Under the pieces are notes generated by a model, which saw only the letters and a program-made list of their open reading frames with translations, did not search any database and was not told the origin of the DNA. Shown piece by piece: positions 35,986 to 45,351 of a stretch of DNA of 64,000 nt. The translations under genes were made by a program, and so were the position numbers. Source of the DNA: Paenibacillus sp. J45TS6. GTDB taxonomy: Bacteria > Bacillota > Bacilli > Paenibacillales > Paenibacillaceae. The DNA lies in NCBI RefSeq assembly GCF_018403285.1, contig NZ_BOSJ01000001.1, positions 62,001 through 126,000 of the forward strand, read 5' to 3'. The first letter of the stretch is position 1. Every line of letters starts with the position of its first letter.

Positions 35986-36960
35986 TTATTGTATTATCTC
36001 CACTTCACCGGAAAAAATAGTAGAATTCTTTCCTTCTTCCGTCAAAACGATAAGACCTCCACTGTCGGATAAACCGATAGCCGTTCCTTCAATTACCTGG
36101 TTGAGCGTTACCGAGCGCACTTGTTTCCCTAAAGAGGCCGACAAGGCTTCCCACTCTTTCAAGATCGGAGCAAATCCTTCCTTCTCATACTGCAAATATC
36201 TCGCTTCGAGTTCATTCATCACTTCACCGATCAGTTTCGACCGAGAAACAGAAGTTCCAGATTCCATTCTCAAAGAAGTAGCAATACTTCGCAGTTCTTC
36301 TGGATAATCTTGTTCAGACAAATTAACATCGATGCCTATCCCTGCAATACAATACCTTACTTTGTTATCTTCGGTAGCTGCTTCGAGAAGAATACCGCAC
36401 ACTTTACGGCCGCTGATCAAAATATCATTTGGCCATTTGAGCCCCGCTTCCACTCCTGTAACTTTTCGGATCGCACTGCATACCGCTACACCTGTTAACA
36501 ACGTTAACTGAGGCATAAATCTAACCGGCAGTTCCGGGCGTAAAACAAGACTCATCCAGATGCCTTTTCCAGCAGGAGAGAACCAGTTGCGTCCAAGACG
36601 CCCTCGCCCACTCGTCTGCATATCCGAAATCACCAGAGTCCCTGCTTCGGCTCCTTCTTCTGCAAGCTTGATTGCTTCGATCTGCGTAGAGGAAGTCGAT
36701 TCCAGAAGATGAAACCTGCTTCCAAAAACGGCTGTGTTTATATTTTGCATAAGATCCTTATGCTCATACTTATCTGGTTTGTACAATAAACGATATCCTT
36801 TACGGGACACCGCTTCGAATTCGTAACCGAGCTCACGCAATTGGTTAATTTGCTTCCATACCGCTGCTCTGCTGATGGATAATCGGTTACTGATTTCTTC
36901 CCCGGAAACAAAGCTATTCGACTTTTCATCAAATAAATCGAGCAACAATTTAAACTTCAT
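35986..36960 (-). CDS. birA: Bifunctional biotin-protein ligase and biotin operon repressor
   Basis: The 324-residue protein has an N-terminal helix-turn-helix (about 1-60; ISNRLSISRAAVWKQINQLR) and a biotin ligase domain with SGRGRLGRNWFSPAGKGIWM and GLKWPNDILISGRKVCGIL. It attaches biotin to carboxylases and, with its DNA-binding domain, can repress biotin genes. A TTG two codons upstream is open; the ATG used is seven bases from AAGGTG. It overlaps the end of cca by 11 bases. Confidence 0.95.
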   Translation of the reverse strand: MKFKLLLDLFDEKSNSFVSGEEISNRLSISRAAVWKQINQLRELGYEFEAVSRKGYRLLYKPDKYEHKDLMQNINTAVFGSRFHLLESTSSTQIEAIKLAEEGAEAGTLVISDMQTSGRGRLGRNWFSPAGKGIWMSLVLRPELPVRFMPQLTLLTGVAVCSAIRKVTGVEAGLKWPNDILISGRKVCGILLEAATEDNKVRYCIAGIGIDVNLSEQDYPEELRSIATSLRMESGTSVSRSKLIGEVMNELEARYLQYEKEGFAPILKEWEALSASLGKQVRSVTLNQVIEGTAIGLSDSGGLIVLTEEGKNSTIFSGEVEIIQ

Positions 36961-38272
36961 CTTCAATCACCTTCTTCGCTGCATCTATTAGAGAATCATG
37001 GTCATTAGGGATCTGTCCAAGTGCTACAACATGTAAAAGTCTCTTCATGGTTAAACCGAGCCAAGGCCCGCCCTTGCGCCCTGTGACTCTCATCAAGTCA
37101 GCCCCTCCAAGTGCCAGATCTTTTACATGATATACATTCATTTCAGCAGTCCAATCTTCCGCTTTCAGAAGCAGCAAGGGACAAAGATTGCTATACGCAG
37201 GAGAAAAGATATCCCCTTCTACCGCTATTTCCCTATTGATCAAAATCCAGTCTTGAGCCGCTTCTCTTCCAAACCGAAGGACAAGAGGTATCCAGTCTGA
37301 TCGCAGCAAACTCAAAAGTTCTGTTTTCTCCATCTGCTTCATGTTTAAGGCGAGCTTCTCAAATAAACTCATCATATGTTCATGAAAGGCTAACATATTT
37401 GTTATTCGATCACGTGATTCGCCTGAAAATGTCCATTCACGAAGTAAGGTACTAGCCTCAGATGAACCCATCTGAAGTAACAACAGCAACATTTCATAGC
37501 GATAAACTGCTTGCTGCGGAAGTTTATCCAAATATCCAGTAAGATTACGGTCTAATAGGGTGAAACTTACCGGCGCCTTCACATATTCTAAGATGCAGCT
37601 GTCCATAAGAAGCTGCACACCTTTAGAAGGAAAAGGACCTGCCATCATTTTATCCATCTCCGTACGAACTCGTTCCATTGCTATGTAAGCGAGTTTATCA
37701 CGCTGACGAATCATTCCCGACCAGGTATCTGTCTCCAGTCCGAAATTGAAAACCGAAGCAAAACGAACGCCTCTCATGATGCGAAGGGCGTCTTCTTCAA
37801 ATCTTTCTTCTGGGGTCCCGACACACTTCACAATACCTTGCTTAATATCCTCTTGACCGTGAAAAGGATCAAGCAAATCGCCGTGTACATTACGGGCGAT
37901 CGCATTCATCGTAAAGTCTCTTCTTTTTAAATCATCTTCTACTCGATCCACAAAATGGACTTCGGTCGGGCGTCGAAAATCTTCATACCCGCTCTCAGTA
38001 CGAAAAGTCGTTACTTCATAATGATGTCCGTTACTTCGCACCGTAACTGTCCCATGCTGAAGCCCGGTAGGAATGGAGTCCGGAAAAAGAGTAATAACCT
38101 GTTCAGGCGTTGCCGAAGTCGTTATGTCCATGTCCGTAACCGTTCTATGCATTAGCTCGTCCCGCACACATCCACCAACAAAAAAGGCATCGTAACCATG
38201 GTCGTTTAGTTTTTGCAGCACTTGTTCTCCACCAGCAGCCATTGCTGGAAGCGTATAATCCCAGTTCTTCAT
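36950..38272 (-). CDS. cca: CCA-adding tRNA nucleotidyltransferase
   Basis: A 440-residue class II nucleotidyltransferase that adds or repairs the 3' CCA of tRNAs. The head domain shows FFVGGCVRDELMHRTVTDMD, ITT (GGxVRD and the DxD metal site), RRDFTMNAIA, and EERFEEDALRIMRGVRFAS. The ATG used is nine bases from AAGGAG; a GTG two codons upstream is too close. Order bshA-cca-birA is as in Bacillus. Confidence 0.95.
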   Translation of the reverse strand: MKNWDYTLPAMAAGGEQVLQKLNDHGYDAFFVGGCVRDELMHRTVTDMDITTSATPEQVITLFPDSIPTGLQHGTVTVRSNGHHYEVTTFRTESGYEDFRRPTEVHFVDRVEDDLKRRDFTMNAIARNVHGDLLDPFHGQEDIKQGIVKCVGTPEERFEEDALRIMRGVRFASVFNFGLETDTWSGMIRQRDKLAYIAMERVRTEMDKMMAGPFPSKGVQLLMDSCILEYVKAPVSFTLLDRNLTGYLDKLPQQAVYRYEMLLLLLQMGSSEASTLLREWTFSGESRDRITNMLAFHEHMMSLFEKLALNMKQMEKTELLSLLRSDWIPLVLRFGREAAQDWILINREIAVEGDIFSPAYSNLCPLLLLKAEDWTAEMNVYHVKDLALGGADLMRVTGRKGGPWLGLTMKRLLHVVALGQIPNDHDSLIDAAKKVIEDEV

Positions 38273-38315
38273 TCCCACTTACTCCTTTACCGAACCTCAT
38301 CCACACAGGGACTTT

Positions 38316-39473
38316 TTATAAAATTGATGCCGGTTTTTGTGTTAGTACCCGATCATAAATTCGTTCATACTGTTCCGTTATTTTATCAATATTAAAGTTA
38401 ACGCTCGCTCTTTCAAGACAAGCCTTTTTGAATTTGTTCATAAGTTCACCATCCGTTAGCAAGCGGACAGCATCTTTTGCCATTTGCTCCGTATCTCCAA
38501 TCGGGGATAACATCCCTGTTTGTCCGTGTAATACGAGTTCTGGAATTCCGCCCGCCGTAGATCCGATCGTTGGTACACCGCAAGCCATTGCTTCAAGAGC
38601 AACAAGACCAAAGCTTTCTTTTTCGGATGGAAGTAACAGTAGATCAGCCATCGAAATCACCTGTGCTACGTCATCTTGCTTTCCGAGAAAGAGAACTTTT
38701 TCAGATAGACCGAGCTCCTGGATTTTACATTGAATTTTAGGTAAGTCTGGTCCTTCACCAACGAGTATAAGCTTCGCAGGAAGCTCTCGCTGAACTCTTG
38801 CAAACACATCAATGACATCCAGGGTTCGCTTCACTGGACGGAAGTTAGAAATATGCATGAGCACTTTCTCTTGATCACTTACATAATCTCTTCGCAGGGA
38901 TGAGACTTCTCTTGGATAATACACTCTCTCATCCACAAAATTATACGTAAGATCAATATCTCGCGTAATATCGAGCAGTTCATGTGTCTCGCGAATTAAA
39001 TCGTTTGAGACGGCTGTTACCGCATCGCTCTTATTAATAGCCAGCTGAATCAAGTCTTTGAGCGATTCATCCTGTGCAAGTACCGTAATATCGGTTCCAT
39101 GCAAAGTTGTCACTACTTTCAAATCATTCGGTACCATTTGTTTAGCCAAGTAGGCGCATACCGCATGAGGTACCGCATAATGCACATGCAGCAGATCGAG
39201 CTGCTGTGCTTTGGCTACTTGAGCCATTTTTGTAGCTAAAGACAAGTCATAAGGAGGATAGCGAAAGACGTAATAATCGTTCACTTCCACCTCATGATAA
39301 AATACGTTTTTATGGAATTGTCCAAGTCGAAAAGGTATACTGTTCGCAATAAAATGAACCTCATGCCCTCTTTCGGCGAGCCTTTTTCCAAGCTCAGTTG
39401 CTACGACACCCGAACCGCCTAGAGACGGATAACAGGTAATCCCGATTTTTAAGTGTTTACCCGCTTGACTCAA
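38316..39473 (-). CDS. bshA: N-acetyl-alpha-D-glucosaminyl L-malate synthase (bacillithiol synthesis)
   Basis: A 385-residue GT4 glycosyltransferase. GITCYPSLGGSGVVATELGK, HVHYAVPHAVCAYLAKQM and the donor-site motif PSEKESFGLVALEAMACGVP are all visible. BshA makes the first intermediate of bacillithiol, the low-molecular-weight thiol of Firmicutes. The start is TTG, with GGAGG seven bases before it. In Bacillus the deacetylase gene bshB1 lies between mgsA and bshA; it is absent here. Confidence 0.94.
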   Translation of the reverse strand: MSQAGKHLKIGITCYPSLGGSGVVATELGKRLAERGHEVHFIANSIPFRLGQFHKNVFYHEVEVNDYYVFRYPPYDLSLATKMAQVAKAQQLDLLHVHYAVPHAVCAYLAKQMVPNDLKVVTTLHGTDITVLAQDESLKDLIQLAINKSDAVTAVSNDLIRETHELLDITRDIDLTYNFVDERVYYPREVSSLRRDYVSDQEKVLMHISNFRPVKRTLDVIDVFARVQRELPAKLILVGEGPDLPKIQCKIQELGLSEKVLFLGKQDDVAQVISMADLLLLPSEKESFGLVALEAMACGVPTIGSTAGGIPELVLHGQTGMLSPIGDTEQMAKDAVRLLTDGELMNKFKKACLERASVNFNIDKITEQYERIYDRVLTQKPASIL

Positions 39474-39517
39474 AGAAGGGCCTCCTTTTACTTAAGAATA
39501 GTGAAATTATTTCCGTA

Positions 39518-39952
39518 TTATTCGGAATCTGTACCATCGGTACCTGGTTTGTATTTATGTACAAGCTGACGCCATGCGAAATCTCCGCGATCCAGCGCCT
39601 TCACCAAAATTTCAGCCGTAGCTACATTGGTGGCAAGCGGAATCCCTTGAACATCACATAGACGAAGTAATGCATTGATATCCGGTTCATGCGGCTGTGC
39701 CATTAATGGATCCCGCAGGAATATAATTAAATCCATCTCATTCTGAGCAACAAGTGCACCAATCTGCTGGTCACCGCCAAGCGGGCCTGACATAAAGCGA
39801 TGAATTTCCAAATTTGTACCTGCCATGATACGCTGTCCGGTTGTCCCCGTTGAATAAAGCTGGTGTCCAACAAATACGTGTTCATATGCTGTTACAAAGT
39901 TAACCATTTCATCTTTTTTACGGTCATGTGCAATAAAAGCGATTTTTAACAT
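39518..39952 (-). CDS. mgsA: Methylglyoxal synthase
   Basis: A 144-residue enzyme converting dihydroxyacetone phosphate to methylglyoxal. [36 protein letters not shown] and [15 protein letters not shown] are the family motifs, with the catalytic Asp in the GGDQQ segment. It lies between bshA and dapB on the same strand, as in Bacillus; bacillithiol helps detoxify methylglyoxal, a functional link to bshA. Confidence 0.96.
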   Translation of the reverse strand: MLKIAFIAHDRKKDEMVNFVTAYEHVFVGHQLYSTGTTGQRIMAGTNLEIHRFMSGPLGGDQQIGALVAQNEMDLIIFLRDPLMAQPHEPDINALLRLCDVQGIPLATNVATAEILVKALDRGDFAWRQLVHKYKPGTDGTDSE

Positions 39953-39996
39953 ATCTGTTCTCTCCCTATGTCTATAAATTGAGGCTTTTCAAACAA

Positions 39997-40800
39997 CTAG
40001 TCTATAAAATGATCGAATCCATAGACCATTCCCGTATACTCCATTACTTTTTGAATCCCGATCTTAACACCTGGCATATAACCGGCACGCTCATAGGAGT
40101 CGTGTCTAATCTTCAGCGTTTGTCCGAAGTCACCAAAAATAACTTCTTGCTGCGCAAACACGCCCGGAAGTCTAACACTATGAATACGGAAACCATTGTA
40201 GTACCCGCCGCGTGATCCTTCTATTGTTTCTTCTTCTTTTGGATTTCCTTGGCGTATTTCTTTGCGATTCTCTGCAATCATCTCAGCTGTTTTTACAGCC
40301 GTTCCCGATGGTGCATCGAGTTTTTGATCTCCGTGATATTCAATAATTTCGAGGTTTGGCAAATACTTCGCAGCTTGTGCAGCAAATTTCATCATCAGAA
40401 TAGCTCCGATTGAAAAATTCGGTGCGATTAAGCCGCCAATCCCTTGTTTTTCACATTGCTTGTCCAGTTCCGTAATCTGTTCGGTCGTAAAACCAGTTGT
40501 CCCCATTACAGGTCTTACCCCATGAGAAATAGCCAGGGAGGTATGCTCATAAGCATACTGAGGCGTTGTGAAATCAACCATGACATCAGCATCGGTCTGA
40601 CTCAGAGCTTTTTCAAGCTGATCCATAACGATAATCCCGCAAGGTTCAAGTCCTACCAGTTTGCCGGCATCCGTACCTGCTTCGGAACGGTTAACTGCAG
40701 CAACAAGTTCTAATTCCTCATCCTGAAGCACTAGTTTAACAACCTCGCGCCCCATGCGCCCCCCTGCACCTACAACAATAACTTTAATTTTATCAGCCAA
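39997..40800 (-). CDS. dapB: 4-hydroxy-tetrahydrodipicolinate reductase
   Basis: A 267-residue enzyme of the lysine/diaminopimelate pathway. The nucleotide-binding motif is VVGAGGRMGREV and the substrate region EYHGDQKLDAPSGTA; many family members have HH where this has HG. ANFSIGAILMMKFA matches the C-terminal domain. The TTG used is eight bases from AAGGAG; the GTG three codons upstream sits too close to it. Confidence 0.95.
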   Translation of the reverse strand: MADKIKVIVVGAGGRMGREVVKLVLQDEELELVAAVNRSEAGTDAGKLVGLEPCGIIVMDQLEKALSQTDADVMVDFTTPQYAYEHTSLAISHGVRPVMGTTGFTTEQITELDKQCEKQGIGGLIAPNFSIGAILMMKFAAQAAKYLPNLEIIEYHGDQKLDAPSGTAVKTAEMIAENRKEIRQGNPKEEETIEGSRGGYYNGFRIHSVRLPGVFAQQEVIFGDFGQTLKIRHDSYERAGYMPGVKIGIQKVMEYTGMVYGFDHFID

Positions 40801-40821
40801 AACGAACACTCCTTAGATTAA

Positions 40822-41358
40822 CTAGGTTGATGGTTTCTGGAAATATATTCTCATCCGTTTATTAAAATCGTGCAACAGATCTGTTAATTGTTCATTTTGC
40901 GGTTCCATCGCGATTGCTTCCTTTAATACAGCAATAGCCAGTATATATTCATTCATCTCGGCATAAGCAACTGCGAGCCATACATACGCTTCTGTATAGA
41001 GCGGATCCAGCGTAATCGCCTGTTTCAATTGTTCCAGCGCCTTATCGTAATTCTTCTTCGGATCTGCATTTCCCGACTCAATGAGAACACGAGACAGGGC
41101 AGTCAGCTTTTTGGACTGGAGACGGTTGATGTGGATGAGATATTCAATATGCCCTGGTGCCATCTCAGCTGCTTTGTTCGCATGAACAAAAGCCTGATCA
41201 AGCTTTCCATTACGAGCATACGTAATCGAGCAGCGATAATGAATTTCTGGATTATTTGGTTCCTCTGCTATTGCAGTTTCAAACCAGTAGACAGCCCGTT
41301 CAAAGTCATTATGAAAAATGGCTTTATACGCTTCTTGAATGTAGTCGTCAGCATTCAC
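40822..41358 (-). CDS. Tetratricopeptide-repeat protein
   Basis: The 178-residue protein consists almost wholly of TPR units (EAYKAIFHNDFERAVYWFET, IHYRCSITYARNGKLDQAFV, DKALEQLKQAITLDPLYTEA, VWLAVAYAEMNEYILAIAVL). The start is GTG, 11 bases from GGGAGG; a GTG four codons earlier overlaps that site. It lies between the MazG-like gene and dapB on the same strand. Function unknown; presumably a protein-binding scaffold. Confidence 0.75.
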   Translation of the reverse strand: MNADDYIQEAYKAIFHNDFERAVYWFETAIAEEPNNPEIHYRCSITYARNGKLDQAFVHANKAAEMAPGHIEYLIHINRLQSKKLTALSRVLIESGNADPKKNYDKALEQLKQAITLDPLYTEAYVWLAVAYAEMNEYILAIAVLKEAIAMEPQNEQLTDLLHDFNKRMRIYFQKPST

Positions 41359-41410
41359 GTTAGCTTGCACCTCCCGTATCGTCGGTCAGTACAGCATATG
41401 TAAGAATGGC

Positions 41411-41740
41411 CTAATCGGTGTCCTTTTTCGTCCAGCGATCCTTATCTCGCGTATTAAATTTGTGCATCACTTTATCATGAGCTTCGGTTAGATCAATTCC
41501 GAGCGAATTGGCAAAACAAATGGTAATAAACAAGATGTCGCCAAGCTCCAGTTCAATGGAATTATCCGCTTCCGTTGCTTTTTTAGGTTTTTCTCCATAC
41601 TCATGATTGACTTCACGAGCAAGTTCTCCGACTTCTTCCGTCATTCGAGCGAGCATCGTCAGCGGGCTGAAATAACCTTCTTTGAATTGGGAGATATAAT
41701 CGTCCACTTCTTTTTGCATTTCTGATAAAGTTTTTTCCAT
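41411..41740 (-). CDS. MazG-like nucleotide pyrophosphohydrolase (YpjD type)
   Basis: A 109-residue protein with the all-alpha NTP-pyrophosphatase motifs EEVGELAREVNHEYG and SIELELGDILFITICFAN, which carry the Mg-binding acidic residues. Such enzymes hydrolyse NTPs or dNTPs to monophosphates. In Bacillus ypjD precedes dapB, as here. The frame is open eight codons upstream, but AAGGAG is nine bases before the ATG used. It is divergent from the YitT-family gene. Confidence 0.88.
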   Translation of the reverse strand: MEKTLSEMQKEVDDYISQFKEGYFSPLTMLARMTEEVGELAREVNHEYGEKPKKATEADNSIELELGDILFITICFANSLGIDLTEAHDKVMHKFNTRDKDRWTKKDTD

Positions 41741-41899
41741 GTGAGCATACTCCTTACTAACCAATGTTTACAACTCACTTCATCCATATGTTAACGTATT
41801 GAGAAAGTGAAAACAAATCATTTTTTAAACTTCCCATCAAAAAGGCATACTACATTTGAGCATCCAGGCAAATCTAATACTAGTGAGGGATTCATTCAA

Positions 41900-42769
41900 A
41901 TGAATAAGATTACAGCACAACTTAAGATCATTGTACCAATCCTCCTGGGTACCGCCATTTTTGCGTTCGGTCTCCTGTATTTTATTATTCCGAATCAATT
42001 GATGGAAGGCGGAGTCACGGGTATTACCGTGCTTCTAAATTATGCTTTTGGTATTTCTCCTTCCATTTCTACTCTCATTATTAATATCCCGCTGTTTCTG
42101 CTGGGATGGAAAGTTTTTGGCGGAAGACAAATCATTTATACCGGTGTCGGAATCGTCGCTCTTACCATTTTCCTCGGTTTATTCGAACGATTAATTGATG
42201 CAGGATATATCATTCCTTTGCAGACGGAACATGATCTATTGCTTGCTGCACTTTATGCCGGTGTTACCATTGGTCTTGGTTTAGGGATTGTGTTTCGTGC
42301 AGGGGGGACAACCGGGGGTTCTGATATCATCGCAAGAATTCTGTCGAAGAAAACGGGGCTCAGTATTGGACGAGTTATGCTCGCCATTGATATTGTTATT
42401 ATTGGGTCTTCCCTTATTTACATACCTATTGAAAAAATTCTGTATACGCTCATTGCCGTATTTATCGGATCCAAGGTTATTGATTTCATTCAAGAAGGAG
42501 CATACGCTGCAAAAGCGTTTACGATCATTAGTGATTACGGCCCTGAAATTGCGGATAAAATAACCAAACAGATGGAACGCGGAGTTACGCTGATTCCAGC
42601 GATTGGAGCCTACTCAAAAAAAGCAAAACATGTTGTGTACTCTGTTGTTTCTAGACAAGAGATTAGAGAACTCCATCAGATTGTAAGATCCATTGATCCG
42701 AAAGCATTTTTCATTATTAATGAGGTGCATGATGTTCATGGGGAAGGCTTCAAAGAAGGAGAAAAATAG
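41900..42769 (+). CDS. YitT-family membrane protein (YpjC type)
   Basis: A 289-residue protein with five or six membrane helices in the first 180 residues (IIVPILLGTAIFAFGLLYFI; GGVTGITVLLNYAFGISPSI; GGTTGGSDIIARILSKKTGL) followed by a cytoplasmic DUF2179 domain (about 215-285; GVTLIPAIGAYSKKAKHVVY). Function of the family is not established. An upstream GTG opens a 31-residue extension; the ATG used has GAGGGA nine bases before it and gives the normal N-terminus. ypjC occurs at the same place in Bacillus. Confidence 0.86.
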   Translation: MNKITAQLKIIVPILLGTAIFAFGLLYFIIPNQLMEGGVTGITVLLNYAFGISPSISTLIINIPLFLLGWKVFGGRQIIYTGVGIVALTIFLGLFERLIDAGYIIPLQTEHDLLLAALYAGVTIGLGLGIVFRAGGTTGGSDIIARILSKKTGLSIGRVMLAIDIVIIGSSLIYIPIEKILYTLIAVFIGSKVIDFIQEGAYAAKAFTIISDYGPEIADKITKQMERGVTLIPAIGAYSKKAKHVVYSVVSRQEIRELHQIVRSIDPKAFFIINEVHDVHGEGFKEGEK

Positions 42770-42790
42770 CCCGGAAATCCGGACTATTTT
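42763..42790. terminator. Bidirectional terminator between the convergent YitT and YpjB genes
   Basis: AAAATAG-CCCGG / CCGG-ACTATTTT with one mismatch, overlapping the YitT-family stop. The plus strand continues with TTTTCCCTTTTT; the other arm gives TTTTT for the minus strand. Confidence 0.72.
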
Positions 42791-42809
42791 CCCTTTTTAT
42801 TTTACCTGG

Positions 42810-43652
42810 CTAAAAATAGGATTGGTGATTCCCCCTGTACTTACGGTAACCGACGTACGCAAGCACCGCCACAATCGCAGAACCAAGGAATAAATTGGCT
42901 GCCCAAGGTTCAGGCCCTGCAGCAAATGGAACAAAAGCGGTCGCATCCTTCTCCCTGCCAAACAAAGCATTGGCAAATTCATCCCCCTGCTTTAGGGTAC
43001 CTAGAATGTCTTGTCCTTTCGCTCCATTACTCATTGTCAGTCCCTTTAGATAAGACATCCAGGAATCAAATCTTTCAATTTCATAAGGTTGTCTTCGAAT
43101 GATGGCTGCAGGACGAATCGTTTCATAATGACTTTCCAGTTCCATATAATTTGCAGTTATATCTGTTCCTGGTTCATTCATTACTTTTTGTTCAATAGAT
43201 GATAAGTCTTCTTTCAAAATCTTGTAGTATTGAAGCCACAGCGGTTTATCCGGATGAGCCAAACTATCCACCGCAAGTCTCAGTTTCGCAGACGCATGCT
43301 GTAAAGATTCCGACGCTGCCTGCACACTGGCTGTAGCTTCCTTCACTTCCACAATCGTCTCCGTGAGGGCATGCATCCCTTCTACTGTAGTTAACCCATC
43401 GAACGAGAACCGCTCTACTTGCCTCGTTAAATCCTCTACATCTTCACGTACCGCAGAAAGATTATAGTCGAGCGCATTCCGATATAAGGAGGTTGCGATC
43501 TGATTGAGTTGTTCAGCATTGTTTACAAGGCTTGGACTCGCTTGATCCGAAATTTCCGCATATGCGGTGTTCAGCAAGAAAGTCTGACTCAGTAGTGTAC
43601 AACATAGTAGACCAACCATTAATAAGGAAGAACGTTTTTTTCGAAAAAACAA
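42810..43652 (-). CDS. ypjB: Sporulation protein of the YpjB family
   Basis: The 280-residue protein has a signal peptide (cleavage near AYA/EIS, about residue 32), a helical outer domain, and a C-terminal membrane helix (LFLGSAIVAVLAYVGYRKYR). This layout and the position between ypjA and ypjC match YpjB, which is linked to sporulation in Bacillus. An ATG two codons upstream touches the GGAGGGG ribosome site; the TTG used is eight bases from it. Confidence 0.8.
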   Translation of the reverse strand: MFFRKKRSSLLMVGLLCCTLLSQTFLLNTAYAEISDQASPSLVNNAEQLNQIATSLYRNALDYNLSAVREDVEDLTRQVERFSFDGLTTVEGMHALTETIVEVKEATASVQAASESLQHASAKLRLAVDSLAHPDKPLWLQYYKILKEDLSSIEQKVMNEPGTDITANYMELESHYETIRPAAIIRRQPYEIERFDSWMSYLKGLTMSNGAKGQDILGTLKQGDEFANALFGREKDATAFVPFAAGPEPWAANLFLGSAIVAVLAYVGYRKYRGNHQSYF

Positions 43653-43700
43653 GGACATCCCCTCCTACTGTATCGTATGAAGAGAGATGTCCACCTAGAA

Positions 43701-44330
43701 CTATAACCGTTTCGCCTTTTTCAAGGCGATCCAGCCTGCTATAAAACTAAGAATCGTCAGTGTGAAGGTAAAGGTTCGTACTTCACTCACGTAATTATGA
43801 AGCTCATAAGGAAGATACGGATAAATCCCAAATGTGTAATCCATGACATCATTTAAGAGGGTCCACCCTCCTGCTACAATCAGACTAACCATTCTAAATC
43901 CAAAGAACCGAACATAGAGAAGTGCCTCTACTGCCATCGCTAAGTGAGAAGCGATTAGCATAAAATCCTGCCAGATCATATCTCCTCCGAAGGACCATCC
44001 TGCTACAATCATGCTCACTGCCCACACTCCATATTTGATCGATGTAACGACAGCTAACCCTTGAATCACATACCCTGCATTCTTAAGTGAACGCCCGGAT
44101 GGCGGATATAACAGAAATAATAGGGATAGCGTAAAAAATAAACTAGCGGTAGGGCTATCCGGTACAAAAACAAGGAGAGCTGCCGGATAATTTTGAAGTG
44201 TGAAAAGAAGCTGATCATCATACCATATGTATCCATATACTGTACCTAGCAAATTACACCAAAATAAGAGCCATAAGAAACCGCGGTTCATCAGCACAGA
44301 ACGGCTCCAAAAAAAAGATAGGGATAACAC
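43701..44330 (-). CDS. ypjA: DUF1405 membrane protein (YpjA type)
   Basis: About 209 residues with six probable membrane helices (LWLLFWCNLLGTVYGYIWYD; SLFFTLSLLFLLYPP; LLYVRFFGFRMVSLIVAGGW). It matches the YpjA family by layout and by its place between qcrC and ypjB. The frame is open to an ATG at 44354, but the ribosome site AAAGGAGG lies after that codon; the GTG used is 11 bases downstream of it. Function unknown. Confidence 0.75.
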   Translation of the reverse strand: MLSLSFFWSRSVLMNRGFLWLLFWCNLLGTVYGYIWYDDQLLFTLQNYPAALLVFVPDSPTASLFFTLSLLFLLYPPSGRSLKNAGYVIQGLAVVTSIKYGVWAVSMIVAGWSFGGDMIWQDFMLIASHLAMAVEALLYVRFFGFRMVSLIVAGGWTLLNDVMDYTFGIYPYLPYELHNYVSEVRTFTFTLTILSFIAGWIALKKAKRL

Positions 44331-44397
44331 GTGCCGTACATCCTCCTTTATCATGTGATATTCACTTTAATAGAATGATTGTGATTGAGTTCTCTCT

Positions 44398-44439
44398 AAA
44401 AAGGGCCTGACTGCTCATAGAAGCAGTCAGGCCCTTTTT
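44398..44439 (-). terminator. Terminator of qcrABC
   Basis: A perfect 15-bp stem (44401-44415 with 44422-44436) with T and A runs on both sides, 21 bases after the qcrC stop. Confidence 0.93.
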
Positions 44440-44459
44440 CGGTAACCCGTATTCTAATA

Positions 44460-45332
44460 TTACTCTGCCGTTTTCTGGGAAGCAAGCCAGTCTGCAAGAG
44501 TGTCAATATCTTTGTCTGTTAAACCTTTTGCGATGTTGGCATCATATTGAGGTCCCATTCCACCAATACCGTCATGAATGATACCGAGAAGTTCTTCTTT
44601 GCTGTGAGCATCGCCGATCCCCCGAAGTGAAGGACCCCCTTGCCCTTTCATATCCGCAGCATGGCAGGTTATACAGGTCGCTTTTTTGTAAATCTCAGCA
44701 CCTGCTCCATCTGGATCTACAATGGCTACTTCTTCTGTAGTAGGTGCCATTGAAGTAGGAAGCCCTGCATTATGTTTCTCAAGCGCTTCTTCCTCACGTG
44801 CGATATGTTCTGGAACTTGACCGGACTTTTCAAGCTCATGTTGGTAATGAGTCCATGCTACATTGGTCAGATAGAAGACCGAAGCAATGGATAACAGCAT
44901 AAGCGTTGATGCAATCGGCCTCTTATAGAAACGGCGTTCTTTCCCCGTATCTAGAAAAGGTGCAAGAAGTAAAGCTCCAAATGCTACACCTGAAACACCG
45001 AGTGTACCAAGTACAACATAATCACCAGAAGCATAAGGATACTTCAGATATTGATATAAGAATAAAAAGTACCAGTCAGGCATCGGTATTACCGATGCAC
45101 CAGGATCAGCAGGATATCCAAGCGGTGCTGGTTCCGAAATCGTAAGTACCAGAAAGCCAACAAGAACAACGACCCCTACCATCCATTCTTTTAAAAGGAA
45201 GTTTGGTATAAAAGCCTCTGATTTTCCCGGATATGAAGTGTAGTCAGGCGGTGTAACAAATCCCATACCCTTACGTACCCTGGAATCTCCAACAAAAACA
45301 ACTTTTTCGTCTGATTTTTTCCCGTGTGCCAT
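44460..45332 (-). CDS. qcrC: Menaquinol-cytochrome c reductase, cytochrome b/c subunit
   Basis: A 290-residue fusion of subunit IV (three helices; WMVGVVVLVGFLVLTISEPA; PDWYFLFLYQYLKYPYASGD) and a C-terminal cytochrome c domain with haem motif CITCH and axial-Met region GGMGPQYD. This fusion is typical of the Gram-positive bc complex. It passes electrons from menaquinol to cytochrome c. AAGGGGGG precedes the ATG. It is the last gene of qcrABC. Confidence 0.96.
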   Translation of the reverse strand: MAHGKKSDEKVVFVGDSRVRKGMGFVTPPDYTSYPGKSEAFIPNFLLKEWMVGVVVLVGFLVLTISEPAPLGYPADPGASVIPMPDWYFLFLYQYLKYPYASGDYVVLGTLGVSGVAFGALLLAPFLDTGKERRFYKRPIASTLMLLSIASVFYLTNVAWTHYQHELEKSGQVPEHIAREEEALEKHNAGLPTSMAPTTEEVAIVDPDGAGAEIYKKATCITCHAADMKGQGGPSLRGIGDAHSKEELLGIIHDGIGGMGPQYDANIAKGLTDKDIDTLADWLASQKTAE

Positions 45333-45351
45333 AGGCGTTTCCCCCCTTCTA

